Shown in pieces: positions 8,143 to 19,138 of a stretch of 64,000 bases of DNA (position 1 is its first letter; each line of letters begins with the position of its first letter). The translations under genes were made by a program, and so were the position numbers. The notes below the pieces were generated by a model that saw only the letters and a list, made by a program, of their open reading frames with translations, was not told the origin of the DNA and did no database searches. This DNA comes from Dokdonia sp. Dokd-P16 (GTDB taxonomy: Bacteria; Bacteroidota; Bacteroidia; Flavobacteriales; Flavobacteriaceae), in the NCBI RefSeq assembly GCF_003095655.1, contig NZ_CP029151.1:3037001-3101000 (forward strand). Direction: 5' to 3'.

Positions 8143-10695
8143 CTACGATTCTGTAGCTTCCGTCTTTTTTATATCAATAACTAATTCTTCTTTTTTCTCA
8201 TCAAAATCCATAAAGATGCTGTCACCTTCTTTAAGTTGAGAATTTATAATTTCCTCAGCTAGTGCATCTTCAATGTATTTTTGAATAGCTCTCTTAAGCG
8301 GTCTTGCTCCATACTCTTTATCAAATCCTTTATCACTTATGTAATCTTTAGCTTTTTCGCTAAGAGATAAGTCATATCCTAAGTCTTTAATTCTAGTGAA
8401 TAATTTTGCAAGTTCGATATCAATGATTTTATGAATATCCTCACGCTCTAGTGCATTAAATACCACAACATCATCTACACGATTTAAAAACTCTGGAGCA
8501 AATGCTTTTTTAAGTGCATTCTGTATAATACTTCTTGCATTATCATCTACTTGCGTTTTACGTGAAGCAGTGCCAAAACCAACACCCTGACCAAAGTCTT
8601 TGAGTTTTCTTGCACCTATATTAGATGTCATAATGATGATTGTATTTCTAAAATCAATTTTACGACCTAAAGAGTCTGTCAAGAAACCATCGTCTAGCAC
8701 TTGCAATAACATGTTAAATACATCTGGATGTGCTTTTTCTATTTCATCAAGAAGTACTACAGCATAAGGCTTGCGACGCACTTTTTCTGTAAGTTGTCCA
8801 CCTTCTTCATAACCTACGTATCCTGGAGGAGCTCCCACTAATCTAGATATGGAGAATTTCTCCATATACTCACTCATGTCAATACGTATGAGTGCATCTT
8901 GATTATCAAATAATTCCTTTGCAAGGACTTTTGCTAGTTGCGTTTTACCTACACCAGTTTGTCCTAAGAAAATAAATGAACCTATCGGCTTATTAGGATC
9001 TTTTAGTCCTGCTCTGTTACGTTGTATAGCCTTTGCTACTTTAGCAACTGCTTCGTCCTGACCTATTACATTTTTCTTAATGATAGCAGGTAGTTCGGCA
9101 AGTTTGTTACTTTCTGTTTGTGCAATACGATTCACAGGAATTCCTGTCATCATACTCACTACATCTGCAACATTATCTTCAGACACTTCTTCTTTATGAA
9201 GCTTTGCATCTTCTTCCCAGCGCTCTTGAGCGATAGCAAGTTCCTTTTCTAAAGTTTTCTCATCATCTCTAAGCTTGGCTGCTTCTTCATACTTCTGCTT
9301 TTTAACAACAGATGTTTTAAGTTCTCTTACTTCTTCTAGCTTCTTTTCTAGTTCTAGAATTTTCTTTGGGACATCTATGTTGGTAATATGCACACGAGAT
9401 CCAGCCTCATCAAGAGCGTCAATAGCTTTGTCTGGCAGAAATCTGTCTGTCATATATCTATTAGTAAGCTTCACACAAGCTTCGATAGCCTCATCCGTAT
9501 ATGTTACGTTGTGGTGTTCTTCGTACTTTCCTTTAATGTTCTGTAAGATTTCAATAGTTTCTTCAACCGTTGTAGGCTCGACAATCACTTTTTGGAAACG
9601 ACGCTCTAAAGCACCATCTTTTTCTATATGCTGGCGAAATTCATCTAGCGTAGTAGCTCCAACACATTGTATTTCGCCTCGAGCTAGTGCTGGTTTAAAC
9701 ATATTTGAAGCATCAAGAGATCCTGTTGCTCCACCTGCCCCTACAATTGTGTGAATTTCATCAATAAAAAGAATAATATCATCATTCTTTTCAAGCTCAT
9801 TCATCACAGCCTTCATACGCTCTTCAAACTGTCCTCTATACTTTGTTCCAGCTACAAGGCTAGCAAGATCAAGAGTAACGACACGCTTGTCAAAAAGTAT
9901 ACGTGATACTTTTCGCTGCACAATGCGTAGAGCAAGACCTTCGGCAATGGCAGATTTACCTACTCCAGGCTCTCCTATTAAAAGAGGGTTGTTCTTTTTA
10001 CGTCTGCTCAAAATCTGAGAGACACGTTCTATTTCTTTCTCGCGTCCTACTACTGGATCAAGTTTACCCTCGTCTGCCATTGCAGTAAGGTCTCTACCAA
10101 AATTATCTAGAACAGGAGTTTTACTTTTCTTTCCTCCTTTAGGCGTAGTAGGGCTGTTAAAAGGATTTTCTTTTGATCCTTCATCACTATTATCGGCATC
10201 ATCACTAAAAGATTCTGACTTAATAGGCTCTATATATTCATCGCTTTCGTTTGCCATCATTAATTTAAATTGGTCTTTTACACTGTCGTAATCTACTTTG
10301 AGTCGATTGAGCAGTTTTGTGGTAGGATCATTTTCATTACGTAGTACACATAATAATAAATGAGCCGTATTTATTGATGAACTTTGAAAAAGCTTTGCTT
10401 CTAAGAATGTGGTCTTAAGTGCACGCTCTGCCTGGCGAGTAAGGTGTAAGTTTTTCTTATCGTTACTCTGTAAGTTCAAGTTGGGGTTTGCCGGGCTTAG
10501 TATTTCAACTTTACGTCTTAAGTGCTCTAAGTCTATGTTTAAAGCTCCTAAAATATCGATTGCTTTACCGCTTCCGTCTCTTAATAAGCCAAGTAGTAAG
10601 TGTTCCGTACCTATAAAGTCATGACCTAATCTCAAGGCCTCTTCCTTACTATAAGCAATCACATCTTTTACTCTTGGTGAAAAATTATCGTCCAT
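8143..10695 (-). CDS. clpC: ATP-dependent Clp protease ATP-binding subunit ClpC
   Basis: Hsp100/AAA+ unfoldase that feeds substrates to ClpP. At 850 residues it has the full family layout: two Clp_N repeats at the start ([34 protein letters not shown]), an acidic linker near 150-190, AAA1 with Walker [10 protein letters not shown] at about 240-248, a UVR-type coiled middle segment near 460-500, and AAA2 with Walker [10 protein letters not shown] at about 576. AAA2 also has the pore loop GYVGYEEGG. The presence of the UVR motif and the short middle domain marks ClpC rather than ClpB or ClpA. It is head to head with gyrA across 251 bases and followed by a terminator. Confidence 0.97.
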   Translation of the reverse strand: MDDNFSPRVKDVIAYSKEEALRLGHDFIGTEHLLLGLLRDGSGKAIDILGALNIDLEHLRRKVEILSPANPNLNLQSNDKKNLHLTRQAERALKTTFLEAKLFQSSSINTAHLLLCVLRNENDPTTKLLNRLKVDYDSVKDQFKLMMANESDEYIEPIKSESFSDDADNSDEGSKENPFNSPTTPKGGKKSKTPVLDNFGRDLTAMADEGKLDPVVGREKEIERVSQILSRRKKNNPLLIGEPGVGKSAIAEGLALRIVQRKVSRILFDKRVVTLDLASLVAGTKYRGQFEERMKAVMNELEKNDDIILFIDEIHTIVGAGGATGSLDASNMFKPALARGEIQCVGATTLDEFRQHIEKDGALERRFQKVIVEPTTVEETIEILQNIKGKYEEHHNVTYTDEAIEACVKLTNRYMTDRFLPDKAIDALDEAGSRVHITNIDVPKKILELEKKLEEVRELKTSVVKKQKYEEAAKLRDDEKTLEKELAIAQERWEEDAKLHKEEVSEDNVADVVSMMTGIPVNRIAQTESNKLAELPAIIKKNVIGQDEAVAKVAKAIQRNRAGLKDPNKPIGSFIFLGQTGVGKTQLAKVLAKELFDNQDALIRIDMSEYMEKFSISRLVGAPPGYVGYEEGGQLTEKVRRKPYAVVLLDEIEKAHPDVFNMLLQVLDDGFLTDSLGRKIDFRNTIIIMTSNIGARKLKDFGQGVGFGTASRKTQVDDNARSIIQNALKKAFAPEFLNRVDDVVVFNALEREDIHKIIDIELAKLFTRIKDLGYDLSLSEKAKDYISDKGFDKEYGARPLKRAIQKYIEDALAEEIINSQLKEGDSIFMDFDEKKEELVIDIKKTEATES

Positions 10696-10852
10696 ATCTA
10701 TCTTCTCTTTCTAAGGTAAATTTAAGCAAACTGGTTCAAAAATCATTCCGCTTAAAGTCATTAGTCCAAATTACCAAAAATACCTGACAATTTGCCTTCA
10801 AGGGCTTTGGGTAGTTATTAAGAGACTTTGTTAAAATTTGTTGATAAATAGT

Positions 10853-10870
10853 ACGCTTTCGCGAAAGCGT
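10853..10870. repeat. Dispersed palindrome, full 18-bp copy 2
   Basis: ACGCTTTCGCGAAAGCGT, perfectly self-complementary, in the divergent clpC-gyrA gap, 76 bases before the gyrA start. It may sit within either promoter region. Confidence 0.97.
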
Positions 10871-10946
10871 GAACCCATAAAAAACCTCCAAAATGCTTAC
10901 ATTGCTAGCTAGTAAAATTTTGACATAAAATCTAATCAATTTATAT

Positions 10947-13493
10947 ATGGCTGCAGGAGAAAAGCTGATCTCGATTAATATTGAAGATGAAATGAAATCT
11001 GCTTACATCGATTACTCGATGTCGGTTATCGTGTCACGTGCATTACCCGATGTACGCGATGGTCTTAAACCAGTACACCGTCGTGTTCTTTTTGGGATGC
11101 ACGAGTTAGGAATACGAGCAAGCGGTGCTCATAAAAAGAGTGCAAGAATAGTAGGAGAGGTACTAGGTAAGTATCACCCACACGGAGATACCTCTGTATA
11201 TGACGCTATGGTGCGTATGGCTCAAGAATGGAGTTTACGTTACATGCTCGTAGATGGTCAAGGTAACTTTGGGTCTGTAGATGGAGATAGCCCAGCAGCA
11301 ATGCGTTATACGGAGGCTAGAATGCAAAAAATATCTGAGGATATGCTTGCAGATATTGATAAAGACACTGTAGATCACCAACTTAACTTTGATGATACTC
11401 TAAAGGAGCCTACTGTGCTTCCTACTAGAGTGCCAGGCTTACTTATTAATGGTGCTTCTGGTATTGCAGTAGGTATGGCTACAAATATGCCTCCACACAA
11501 CCTGTCTGAGGTTGTAGACGGTATACATGCTTACATAGATAATAATGACGTTACTGTAGATGAATTAATGGAGCATGTAAAAGCTCCAGATTTTCCTACT
11601 GGTGGTACCATTTATGGGTATGATGGAGTAAGAGAAGCTTTTAAAACTGGTCGTGGTCGTGTTGTAATGCGTGCAAAGGCAGAGTTTGAAGAAGTTAAAG
11701 GTCGTGAGTGTATCATCGTAACAGAGATACCGTATCAAGTCAATAAGGCAGATATGATTAAGAAAACGGCAGATATGATTAACGATAAGAAGATCGAAGG
11801 GATCTCTGCTATTCGTGATGAATCTGACCGTAATGGAATGCGTATCGTTTATGTAATTAAACGTGATGGTATTCCTAATATCGTTCTTAATAAATTATAT
11901 AAGTATACAGCACTACAATCTTCGTTTAGTGTAAATAATATCGCCTTAGTTAATGGGCGTCCTGAGATGCTTAATCTTAAGGACATGATTCATCATTTTG
12001 TAGAGCACCGTCATGTAGTGGTAGTGCGACGTACAGAATACTTGCTTAAAAAAGCTGAGGATCGTGCACACATACTTGAGGGACTCATCATAGCATCTGA
12101 TAATATAGATGAAGTAATTGCAATTATACGTGCAAGTGCAAACGGTGATGAAGCTCGTAACAACTTAATCGAACGCTTTAAGCTTTCTGAAATTCAAGCA
12201 AAGGCGATTGTAGAGATGCGTTTACGTCAACTTACAGGTCTGGAACAAGACAAGTTGCGTACAGAGTATGACGAGATCATGAAAACCATTGATGATTTAA
12301 AGGATATCCTTGCTCATAAAGAACGTCGTATGACGATCATTAGAGAAGAGCTTCAAGAAATCAAAGATAAATATGGGGATGAGCGTCGTTCTGTTATTGA
12401 GTATGCTGGAGGAGATGTGAGTATTACAGATCTTATTCCAGATAAGAAAGTGGTAATTACTATTTCAAATGCTGGATATATTAAGAGAACTTCACTTACA
12501 GAATATAAGACTCAAAATAGGGGAGGAGTAGGTACAAAAGCATCTACTACTCGTAATGAGGATTTCTTAGAACATTTATTTGTGGGTACAAACCACCAGT
12601 ATATGTTATTCTTCACACAAAAAGGAAAATGTTTCTGGATGCGTGTATTTGAAATTCCTGAAGGTAGTAAAACTTCAAAAGGTCGTGCGATTCAAAATCT
12701 TATCAATATAGAACAGGATGATGAAGTAAAAGCATTTGTATGTACGGGTGATTTAAAAGATGAGGAATACATCAATAATCACTTTATCATTATGGCTACT
12801 AAAAAAGGACAAGTTAAGAAGACGGCTTTAGAGCAATATTCTCGTCCTCGTACTAATGGTATTAATGCAATTACCATTAAAGATGATGATGAATTACTAT
12901 CTGCAAAACTTACTACAGGAGAAAGTCAAGTAATGCTTGCACTTAAGTCTGGTAAGGCGATACGCTTTGAAGAAAGCAAGACAAGACCTATGGGAAGAAA
13001 CGCTTCTGGCGTTCGTGGCATAACTCTTGCAAATGATCAAGACGAGGTCATAGGTATGGTTTCTGTAAATGACGTAGAAAGCAATATTCTCGTTGTATCA
13101 GAAAAAGGATATGGTAAGCGCAGTAGTCTTGAAGATTACAGAATTACTAACCGTGGAGGAAAAGGTGTAAAAACTATTTCTGTAACAGAGAAAACCGGTG
13201 AACTTGTAGCTATTAAAAATGTAACAGATGAGGATGATCTTATGATTATTAATAAATCTGGTATTGCCATAAGAATGGAAGTAGCTTCTCTTAGAGTTAT
13301 GGGTAGAGCAACACAAGGTGTTAGACTTATAAATCTTAAAGGAAATGATTCTATTGCAGCTGTTGCCAAAGTAAAAAGCGACGATGATGCGATAGATGAA
13401 GAAGATCTAGAAGGAGTAGTAGATGAAACTACTGAGAATCCTTCTGGAGAGTCAACAGCCCAAGAACAAAACTCATCTGATGAAGAAGAGTAG
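10947..13493 (+). CDS. gyrA: DNA gyrase subunit A
   Basis: The breakage-reunion subunit of the type II topoisomerase that introduces negative supercoils with GyrB. At 848 residues it starts with the conserved [25 protein letters not shown]-type block. The catalytic Tyr is residue 121 in MRYTEARM. The quinolone pocket reads [11 protein letters not shown], with Thr at the position equivalent to E. coli Ser83 and Asp at 87; Thr here is also seen in susceptible wild types, so no resistance is implied. The C-terminal pinwheel has NRGGKGVKT, resembling the GyrA box and separating it from ParC. The tail is acidic. gyrB is not in the window. Confidence 0.97.
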   Translation: MAAGEKLISINIEDEMKSAYIDYSMSVIVSRALPDVRDGLKPVHRRVLFGMHELGIRASGAHKKSARIVGEVLGKYHPHGDTSVYDAMVRMAQEWSLRYMLVDGQGNFGSVDGDSPAAMRYTEARMQKISEDMLADIDKDTVDHQLNFDDTLKEPTVLPTRVPGLLINGASGIAVGMATNMPPHNLSEVVDGIHAYIDNNDVTVDELMEHVKAPDFPTGGTIYGYDGVREAFKTGRGRVVMRAKAEFEEVKGRECIIVTEIPYQVNKADMIKKTADMINDKKIEGISAIRDESDRNGMRIVYVIKRDGIPNIVLNKLYKYTALQSSFSVNNIALVNGRPEMLNLKDMIHHFVEHRHVVVVRRTEYLLKKAEDRAHILEGLIIASDNIDEVIAIIRASANGDEARNNLIERFKLSEIQAKAIVEMRLRQLTGLEQDKLRTEYDEIMKTIDDLKDILAHKERRMTIIREELQEIKDKYGDERRSVIEYAGGDVSITDLIPDKKVVITISNAGYIKRTSLTEYKTQNRGGVGTKASTTRNEDFLEHLFVGTNHQYMLFFTQKGKCFWMRVFEIPEGSKTSKGRAIQNLINIEQDDEVKAFVCTGDLKDEEYINNHFIIMATKKGQVKKTALEQYSRPRTNGINAITIKDDDELLSAKLTTGESQVMLALKSGKAIRFEESKTRPMGRNASGVRGITLANDQDEVIGMVSVNDVESNILVVSEKGYGKRSSLEDYRITNRGGKGVKTISVTEKTGELVAIKNVTDEDDLMIINKSGIAIRMEVASLRVMGRATQGVRLINLKGNDSIAAVAKVKSDDDAIDEEDLEGVVDETTENPSGESTAQEQNSSDEEE

Positions 13494-13521
13494 CGATAAT
13501 CAGGGGTTGATAAAAAAGTAG

Positions 13522-13529
13522 TAATTTTG
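13522..13529 (+). promoter_or_regulatory. Candidate -7 box (TAATTTTG) for the TPR gene
   Basis: TAATTTTG matches TAnnTTTG and lies 28 bases before the ATG. A TTG 12 bases upstream is closer than the usual -33 spacing, so support is weak. Confidence 0.3.
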
Positions 13530-13557
13530 AAACCCTTATATTAATTAAACCATTACA

Positions 13558-14814
13558 ATGAAAAGTAAACTATTTTTAGCAATAGCACTTGCCGCAACAT
13601 CAATGGCATTTGCACAGAAAAAGGAAGTAAAAGCTATAGAGAAGGCTATTAAGTCTGGTAGCTATACTGAAGCAAAAACGCTTCTAGGAGCTGCCGAAGC
13701 TCTTACAGCAAATATGGATGAGAAAACAAAAGAGAAGTTTATGCTTCTTAAAGCTCAGGCATATTTAGGAGTAGATAATCAAAATCCAGCCGATCTTGAA
13801 AAAGCTGCGACTGCCTTTGCAGATCTAAAAGACACAAAATATGCTAGTGAAGCAGATGCTGGTCTTGCAAATGTTACAAATGCTTACATCAACGGTGCAG
13901 TAGCAGATCAAAATGGTCAAGATTATGCAAGTGCAGCAACAAAACTTGAAAAAGCATATAACCTAAGTAAGAAGGATACTGTATACTTATACTTTGCTGC
14001 ATCAAATGCAATCAACGGAAAAGATTACGATACGGCATTAGGATATTACGAGCAACTTAAAGACTTAGGTTTTCAAGGGAGAGAAGTTTCTTATGTAGCA
14101 ACTAATGTTGAGACAAGCGAAGTTGAAAATTTTCCAAGCAAGCAAGAAAGAGATCTTCAAGTACTTGCTAAAACGCACGTAAAACCAGAAGAGCAGTTAG
14201 GAGATTCTAAAAGTGCAGAAATAGCAAAAAATATTGCTCTTATCTACATTTCTAAGGACGAAAATGAAAAGGCACTTGCTGCAATGGCAGACGCTCGTAA
14301 AGAGAATCCAGATGATATCTTATTATTACGTTCTGAGGCAGACATCTACCTTAAAATGAAGAAAATGGATAAGTATCAGGAAGTAATTGCAAAAGTTCTT
14401 GAGAAAGATCCAAACAACCCAGAGTTATTATATAACCTAGGTGTAAGTTCTGATCAACAAGGAAATAAGGAAAAGGCAAAGGAATATTACATGAAGGCTG
14501 TTGAGCTTGATCCTACGTATGCTGCAGCTTATAATAACATTGCTGTTCTTATCTTATCAGATGAGCGTGCAATTGTTGATGAGATGAACAGTTTAGGAAC
14601 TTCAAAAGCAGACTATGACAAGTATGATGCTTTAAAAGTTAAACGTCAGGACGTTTACAAAAATGCAGTTCCTTACTTAGAAAAAGCATTAGCGGCAAAG
14701 CCTGATTACCTTGATGTAGCAAGATCTCTATACGGAATCTATGAGCAACTAGGTGAAACATCTAAGGCAGATGCAATGAAAGCAAACATTGAAAAACTAG
14801 AAGGAGGAAAATAA
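13558..14814 (+). CDS. Secreted/periplasmic tetratricopeptide repeat protein
   Basis: A 418-residue protein with a signal peptide (MKSKLFLAIALAATSMAFA, cleavage after AFA before QKK). The mature part is nearly all alpha-helical TPR: repeats are clearest near 285-325 (NPELLYNLGVSSDQQGNKEKAKEYYMKAVELDP followed by TYAAAYNNIAVL), with earlier copies around 50-150 and a final one near 375-410. It likely acts as a protein-binding scaffold in the periplasm; the partner is unknown. It lies 64 bases after gyrA and could be partly co-transcribed, but it has its own promoter-like box. It ends at a strong hairpin terminator. Confidence 0.85.
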   Translation: MKSKLFLAIALAATSMAFAQKKEVKAIEKAIKSGSYTEAKTLLGAAEALTANMDEKTKEKFMLLKAQAYLGVDNQNPADLEKAATAFADLKDTKYASEADAGLANVTNAYINGAVADQNGQDYASAATKLEKAYNLSKKDTVYLYFAASNAINGKDYDTALGYYEQLKDLGFQGREVSYVATNVETSEVENFPSKQERDLQVLAKTHVKPEEQLGDSKSAEIAKNIALIYISKDENEKALAAMADARKENPDDILLLRSEADIYLKMKKMDKYQEVIAKVLEKDPNNPELLYNLGVSSDQQGNKEKAKEYYMKAVELDPTYAAAYNNIAVLILSDERAIVDEMNSLGTSKADYDKYDALKVKRQDVYKNAVPYLEKALAAKPDYLDVARSLYGIYEQLGETSKADAMKANIEKLEGGK

Positions 14815-14835
14815 TCCTCTATCTTCTATAAATTA

Positions 14836-14868
14836 AAATAGCCACTCATTTGAGTGGCTATTTTTTTT
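14836..14868. terminator. Bidirectional hairpin terminator
   Basis: TAGCCACTCA pairs with TGAGTGGCTA. An A-run lies on the left and eight T on the right, so it can end both the TPR gene (plus) and the NlpC/P60 gene (minus). Confidence 0.85.
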
Positions 14869-14885
14869 GTAAGATATTATCTAAA

Positions 14886-15635
14886 CTATATAATTTTCTT
14901 AATAACTCTTAATTTATGAGTGTGTACACCCTTATGTACATTGTATATACCAGAATGATCTAAGCGATCAATTCTCACTTCTCCGTGAGCGTGTATGATA
15001 TAATTATCTTCCATAATAATACCTACGTGCGTTATTATTCCCTCTGCATTGTCAAAAAATGCCAGATCCCCAGGTTCACTTTCCTCTATAAAACTTAACG
15101 CCTCACCTTGTGTTGCTTGTTGTGAGGCATCTCTTTTAAGGTCAAAGCCATTTAGTCGATATACCATTTGAGTAAAACCACTACAATCTATACCAAAGGT
15201 TGTCCTTCCGCCCCATAAATATGGAGTTTTGAGATAGAGTAGTGCTGTTTCCACAAGTTGGGCTCTGGTTGTTTTTCCAGTGTGACTATTGCCATCGTAA
15301 GAATCTTTAAGAAGCGCAATATTTTCAACAGAAGAACCTAGCACTACCGTAAGTAGTTGATTATGTTCTGTTGTGATAAATTGTACAGGATCTGTGGTGA
15401 GTGTGGTTTGTTGCGCTTTCGCGAAAGCGTACTCCTCCTCACTAATCTCTATGTATTGCTTATTATCAATCCATCCCTCATATTTATCATGAGAAAGTTT
15501 AATACGGCTCCATTGCTTGCGTTGCTCCACAACCTTAAAATGTTCACCATAGAGAACTTGATTTACAAGTTCGCTAGGATCCGAAGGTTCGGCGCGCATA
15601 GGGACTATACTAAGCTGGCAAATACCGTATCGCAT
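14886..15635 (-). CDS. NlpC/P60 cysteine peptidase with N-terminal SH3-like domain
   Basis: A 249-residue probable gamma-D-glutamyl-(L)-meso-diaminopimelate endopeptidase. There is no signal peptide, so a cytosolic role in muropeptide recycling (YkfC-like) is likelier than cell-wall turnover; this is inference. The N-terminal 65 residues form an SH3b-like domain (VPMRAEPSDPSELVNQVLYGE, then WSRIKL and YEGWID). The catalytic domain has WGG, the nucleophile C151 in DCSGF, H203 in THVGI, and a polar third residue in the HAHGEV segment. The dispersed palindrome is inserted in frame and encodes AFAKA at 70-74, in the linker between the two domains. It lies 15 bases after the thiolase gene, so one operon. 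Confidence 0.88.
   Translation of the reverse strand: MRYGICQLSIVPMRAEPSDPSELVNQVLYGEHFKVVEQRKQWSRIKLSHDKYEGWIDNKQYIEISEEEYAFAKAQQTTLTTDPVQFITTEHNQLLTVVLGSSVENIALLKDSYDGNSHTGKTTRAQLVETALLYLKTPYLWGGRTTFGIDCSGFTQMVYRLNGFDLKRDASQQATQGEALSFIEESEPGDLAFFDNAEGIITHVGIIMEDNYIIHAHGEVRIDRLDHSGIYNVHKGVHTHKLRVIKKII
15413..15430. repeat. Dispersed palindrome, copy 3, inside NlpC/P60 gene
   Basis: GCGCTTTCGCGAAAGCGT has one mismatch at the outer base against the 18-mer. It is in frame and translated as YAFAKAQ in the linker between the SH3-like and peptidase domains. Confidence 0.95.
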
Positions 15636-15650
15636 AGGGTAAAACTATTC

Positions 15651-16832
15651 TTATTTGTGATTTTCTATTACCATAGCAGAGGCACCTCCACCACCATTAC
15701 AAATCGCGGCAGCACCTAGCGTTGCATCGTTTTGCTTCAATACATTCATAAGTGTAATAAGAATACGTACTCCACTACATCCTAATGGATGTCCTAAAGA
15801 AACTGCTCCTCCATTTACATTTACATTTTTATCTGTTAAGCCTAATATTTTCATATTTGCTAGACCTACTACAGAGAATGCTTCATTAAACTCAAAAAAC
15901 TCAATATCGCCTTGAGCTACACCTGCCTTTGCAAGTGCCTTAGGTAATGCTTTTGATGGTGCAGTAGTAAACCACTCTGGCTCATGTGCAGCATCTGCAT
16001 AACTTTTTATGGTACATAGAGGAGTAAGGTTAAGCTCTTTTGCTCTTTCTTCACTCATAACAATTACAGCACCTGCGCCATCGTTTATAGTAGATGCGTT
16101 TGCAGCCGTTACTGTTCCGTCTTTTGAGAACGCAGGACGTAAAGCAGGAATTTTTTCCATTTTTACATTTGTAAATTCTTCATCACGAGATACGATAATA
16201 TCATCTCCACGTCTTTGTGGTACTGGTACGGGTACTACTTCATTATCAAACTTTCCAGCTTCCCAAGCAGCAGCACTACGCTTATAAGATTGGATAGCAT
16301 AAGCATCTTGATCTTCACGTGAGAATTTATATTCTGTTGCACATGCATCTGCACATACACCCATCGCGTTACCATCATAAGCATCTACTAGACCGTCTTT
16401 TTGCATACCATCTACCATAGTCTGCGGTCCAAATTTATGTCCATTACGTAACTGAACATAATGAGGAATAAGACTCATATTTTCCATTCCACCAGCAACA
16501 ACAATATCTGCATCTCCTAGAGCGATGGCTTGTGCGGCCATCATCACAGCTTTCATTCCTGAAGCACATACTTTATTTACAGTAGTACAAGGCACAGTAT
16601 CTGGAATTCCAGCTCCTAGTGCAGCTTGTCTTGCAGGTGCTTGGCCTACACCAGCTTGTACGACGTTACCCATATATACTTCACTTACAAGTGAAGGGTC
16701 AAGGTTAATTTTATCTAAAGCGCCTTTTATAGCGATTGATCCAAGTTTACTAGCAGTAACAGAGGATAAAGCTCCCATGAAGCTCCCTATCGGTGTGCGT
16801 GCAGCCGCAACTATAACAACGTTCTTACTCAT
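15651..16832 (-). CDS. Acetyl-CoA C-acyltransferase (thiolase)
   Basis: A 393-residue type II-like thiolase that condenses two acetyl-CoA, or cleaves 3-ketoacyl-CoA, in the cytoplasm. It has the start VVIVAAARTPIGSFMGALS, the nucleophile C89 in VNKVCASGMKA, the NEAFSVV motif, GHPLGCSG with the catalytic His, and the C-terminal CNGGGGAS with the second catalytic Cys. The sequence looks closest to acetyl-CoA acetyltransferase (AtoB/PhaA) but this cannot separate biosynthetic from degradative use. It is upstream of, and 15 bases from, the NlpC/P60 gene. No other beta-oxidation genes are adjacent. Confidence 0.93.
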   Translation of the reverse strand: MSKNVVIVAAARTPIGSFMGALSSVTASKLGSIAIKGALDKINLDPSLVSEVYMGNVVQAGVGQAPARQAALGAGIPDTVPCTTVNKVCASGMKAVMMAAQAIALGDADIVVAGGMENMSLIPHYVQLRNGHKFGPQTMVDGMQKDGLVDAYDGNAMGVCADACATEYKFSREDQDAYAIQSYKRSAAAWEAGKFDNEVVPVPVPQRRGDDIIVSRDEEFTNVKMEKIPALRPAFSKDGTVTAANASTINDGAGAVIVMSEERAKELNLTPLCTIKSYADAAHEPEWFTTAPSKALPKALAKAGVAQGDIEFFEFNEAFSVVGLANMKILGLTDKNVNVNGGAVSLGHPLGCSGVRILITLMNVLKQNDATLGAAAICNGGGGASAMVIENHK

Positions 16833-16971
16833 ATATTTGTGTGTTTGAAGTACTAAATTTTTCTCTTGCGAATGTAAGGAAAATTTGAAGATTTTAGAAT
16901 CTATAGCGACGCTCTAAGTGGTATATCAAGCGATAATAATTTAGTACTTTAGCTTTATACTAAACAACCCT

Positions 16972-19020
16972 ATGAGCAGCACTGCACAAAAGTTTTATAA
17001 ACATCAAGATCTCATCTACAAGCTCTTGCTTGTCTTTATTTGTGCAGGATTTATTGTTTATTTTTTCCCTAAAAGCGGGAAATTCCAATATGAGATTCAA
17101 AAGGGATTTCCATGGCAATATGAAAATCTATATGCAGATGAGGATTTTGCCATTCTAAAGAGTGCTACAGAACTAGAAGAAGAGCGCAGTCAGGTAAAGT
17201 CTCAATCTGCAGTGTACTTTAATTACAATCAAGATATTGTAGATAACATCATAGCGTCTTACGATGAAAATTTTGATAAGGTATTTCCTGATAGTATTGA
17301 TTATCAATTTCCAAAATCAGAACTGAGAAGGTATGGTAGTAATTTGCTTAAAGGAGTATACAAAACTGGGGTTATAAAAAACAAGCCTGTCTATGATTCT
17401 GGCCGACTTATCTTCATAAAAAAAGGAAATGAAGTATATGAAATGAGGTTGAACCAAATTTCAGTACTTAACAATGTAACAGATGACCTTACATCTGTCA
17501 TTGAGAATGGTGCTTACGCAGCATACTCTAATAAATATCTTCAGCTTTATTTTGATGGATTAGAAGCAAACGTTTCGCTAGATGAAGTTCTTACAAAGGA
17601 GACGCTTGATATAGAGCTTGGTCAGATTTCAGAAACACGTAATATTGTACCTAAGGGAAGTATTGTAATTGCAAGAGGTGAACTCGTAGAGGGAGATAAT
17701 CTACAAAAATTACTATCTCTAAAAGCAAAATACGAGTCGCAAAACATAAGTGATTCACGTTATAATTGGGTGCTCTTCGGGTACATTTTATTAGTACTAC
17801 TAGCACTTGTAATGTTGCTCCTTTTTATACGTACGTATAGGCTTTCTGTATTTTTAAATAATACTAAAGTAACCTTTATATTTTTTAATGTTTTAGTGAT
17901 GGTGCTTCTTACAACGATAGTTGTAAAGTGGAGTCCTCAGTATGTGTATGCAGTACCTATGTGTATATTACCACTCATTATCAAAGCCTTTTTTGACGCT
18001 CGTTTGGGACTTTTTACACATGTAATTGCAATACTATTATTAGGATTTATAGTGCCAGATAGTTTTGAATATTTTTTCTTACAAGTCATTGCAGGTATCG
18101 TAACTATTTTAACAATACCGGAATTATATAAAAGAGCAAACTTATTTATTTCTATAGGTCAGATAACACTAATTTATATTCTAGCGTATTTTGCTTTTAA
18201 TATTATAAGTGAAGGTGGAATGGAGGGGCTGCAGTGGGAAGACTTTGGTATGTTTTTACTCGCTGGTCTAGCAACACTATTTGTACAGCCGCTCATCTAT
18301 ATTTATGAAAAGGTTTTTGGTTTGGTGAGTGATGTATCACTGTTAGAATTATCAGATACTAACTCAAAACTACTTAAGCGTCTTGCAGATGAGGCTCCAG
18401 GAACTTTTCACCATAGTCTTAATGTGGCAAACTTATCTGAAGCAGCAGCAAATGAAATAGGTGCAAACGCTATGCTTGTTAGGGTAGGAGCACTTTATCA
18501 TGATATAGGCAAAATAGAAAATCCTACAGATTTTACAGAAAATCAAGCCACGGGAATTAATAGTCACGATGATTTATCTCCAAAAGAGAGTGCGCGTATT
18601 ATTATAGATCACGTCATTAATGGAATTGAGCTCGCACGTAAATACAATTTACCAGATCGTGTAATCGATTTTATTCGCACGCATCACGGTACCAGTACAG
18701 TACAATATTTTTATTTTAAGGAAAAGGAGATTAATGAAGACACGCTAATCACAGATTTTCAATATCCAGGACCGTTGCCTTTCAGTAAGGAAACTGCGAT
18801 ACTCATGATGGCAGACAGTGTAGAGGCTGCTTCAAAGAGTCTTAAAAATCCAACTTCAACACTTATAGATGCTTTTGTAGAAAAAATTGTCAAGAAACAA
18901 ATGGATGAAGGGCAGTTTCTAAATGCAAATATTACGTTTAAAGAAATTCAGCAGATTAAGAAAGTACTTAAAAAGAAGCTTAATAACATTTATCACCTCA
19001 GGATTGAATATCCAGAGTAG
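16972..19020 (+). CDS. 7TM-HD domain phosphohydrolase (PgpH-like, probable cyclic-di-AMP phosphodiesterase)
   Basis: A 682-residue membrane enzyme. It begins with one membrane segment near 18-36, then an extracytoplasmic 7TMR-HDED domain up to about residue 260, a block of seven membrane helices at about 265-445, and a cytosolic HD domain. Metal ligands are visible at HH480-481 (FHHSLNVANLSE), H510-D511 in YHDIGK, and downstream THHG and D in MMADSVEAA. PgpH homologs hydrolyse cyclic-di-AMP to pApA, and this architecture is the same, so the activity is a good family-based inference. It is transcribed alone and followed by a hairpin. Confidence 0.9.
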   Translation: MSSTAQKFYKHQDLIYKLLLVFICAGFIVYFFPKSGKFQYEIQKGFPWQYENLYADEDFAILKSATELEEERSQVKSQSAVYFNYNQDIVDNIIASYDENFDKVFPDSIDYQFPKSELRRYGSNLLKGVYKTGVIKNKPVYDSGRLIFIKKGNEVYEMRLNQISVLNNVTDDLTSVIENGAYAAYSNKYLQLYFDGLEANVSLDEVLTKETLDIELGQISETRNIVPKGSIVIARGELVEGDNLQKLLSLKAKYESQNISDSRYNWVLFGYILLVLLALVMLLLFIRTYRLSVFLNNTKVTFIFFNVLVMVLLTTIVVKWSPQYVYAVPMCILPLIIKAFFDARLGLFTHVIAILLLGFIVPDSFEYFFLQVIAGIVTILTIPELYKRANLFISIGQITLIYILAYFAFNIISEGGMEGLQWEDFGMFLLAGLATLFVQPLIYIYEKVFGLVSDVSLLELSDTNSKLLKRLADEAPGTFHHSLNVANLSEAAANEIGANAMLVRVGALYHDIGKIENPTDFTENQATGINSHDDLSPKESARIIIDHVINGIELARKYNLPDRVIDFIRTHHGTSTVQYFYFKEKEINEDTLITDFQYPGPLPFSKETAILMMADSVEAASKSLKNPTSTLIDAFVEKIVKKQMDEGQFLNANITFKEIQQIKKVLKKKLNNIYHLRIEYPE

Positions 19021-19067
19021 GAGGTAGATTCAAAGTATATGCTAACTAAGTGATATTATTTTGTCAC

Positions 19068-19081
19068 ACTTTCGCGAAAGC
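19068..19081. repeat. Dispersed palindrome, degenerate copy
   Basis: ACTTTCGCGAAAGC differs from the 14-base core at the first base only. It is intergenic between convergent genes and abuts the A-run of the following hairpin. Confidence 0.8.
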
Positions 19082-19085
19082 ATAA

Positions 19086-19124
19086 AAAAAACGAGATACA
19101 AATTAATGCATCTCGTTTTATATT
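19086..19124. terminator. Bidirectional hairpin terminator
   Basis: AAAACGAGAT pairs with ATCTCGTTTT around a 12-base loop, flanked by an A-run on the left and T-rich sequence on the right. It serves both the HD phosphohydrolase and the convergent E1 dehydrogenase. Confidence 0.75.
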
Positions 19125-19138
19125 TTAAACTAAGTTTC

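Noticed and set aside
9275-9754. Long antisense open frame inside clpC
   Set aside because: Ser-rich translation without motifs; it is the shadow of clpC. Similar shadows in purL, uvrA, tamB and others were left out.
10853-10870. Palindrome copies as rho-independent terminators
   Set aside because: No T-run follows them, many lie inside genes or before starts, and real terminators with T-runs are separately visible.
11161-11220. gyrA quinolone-resistance change (Thr at the Ser83 position)
   Set aside because: Thr is a wild-type residue in many susceptible bacteria, so no inference is justified.
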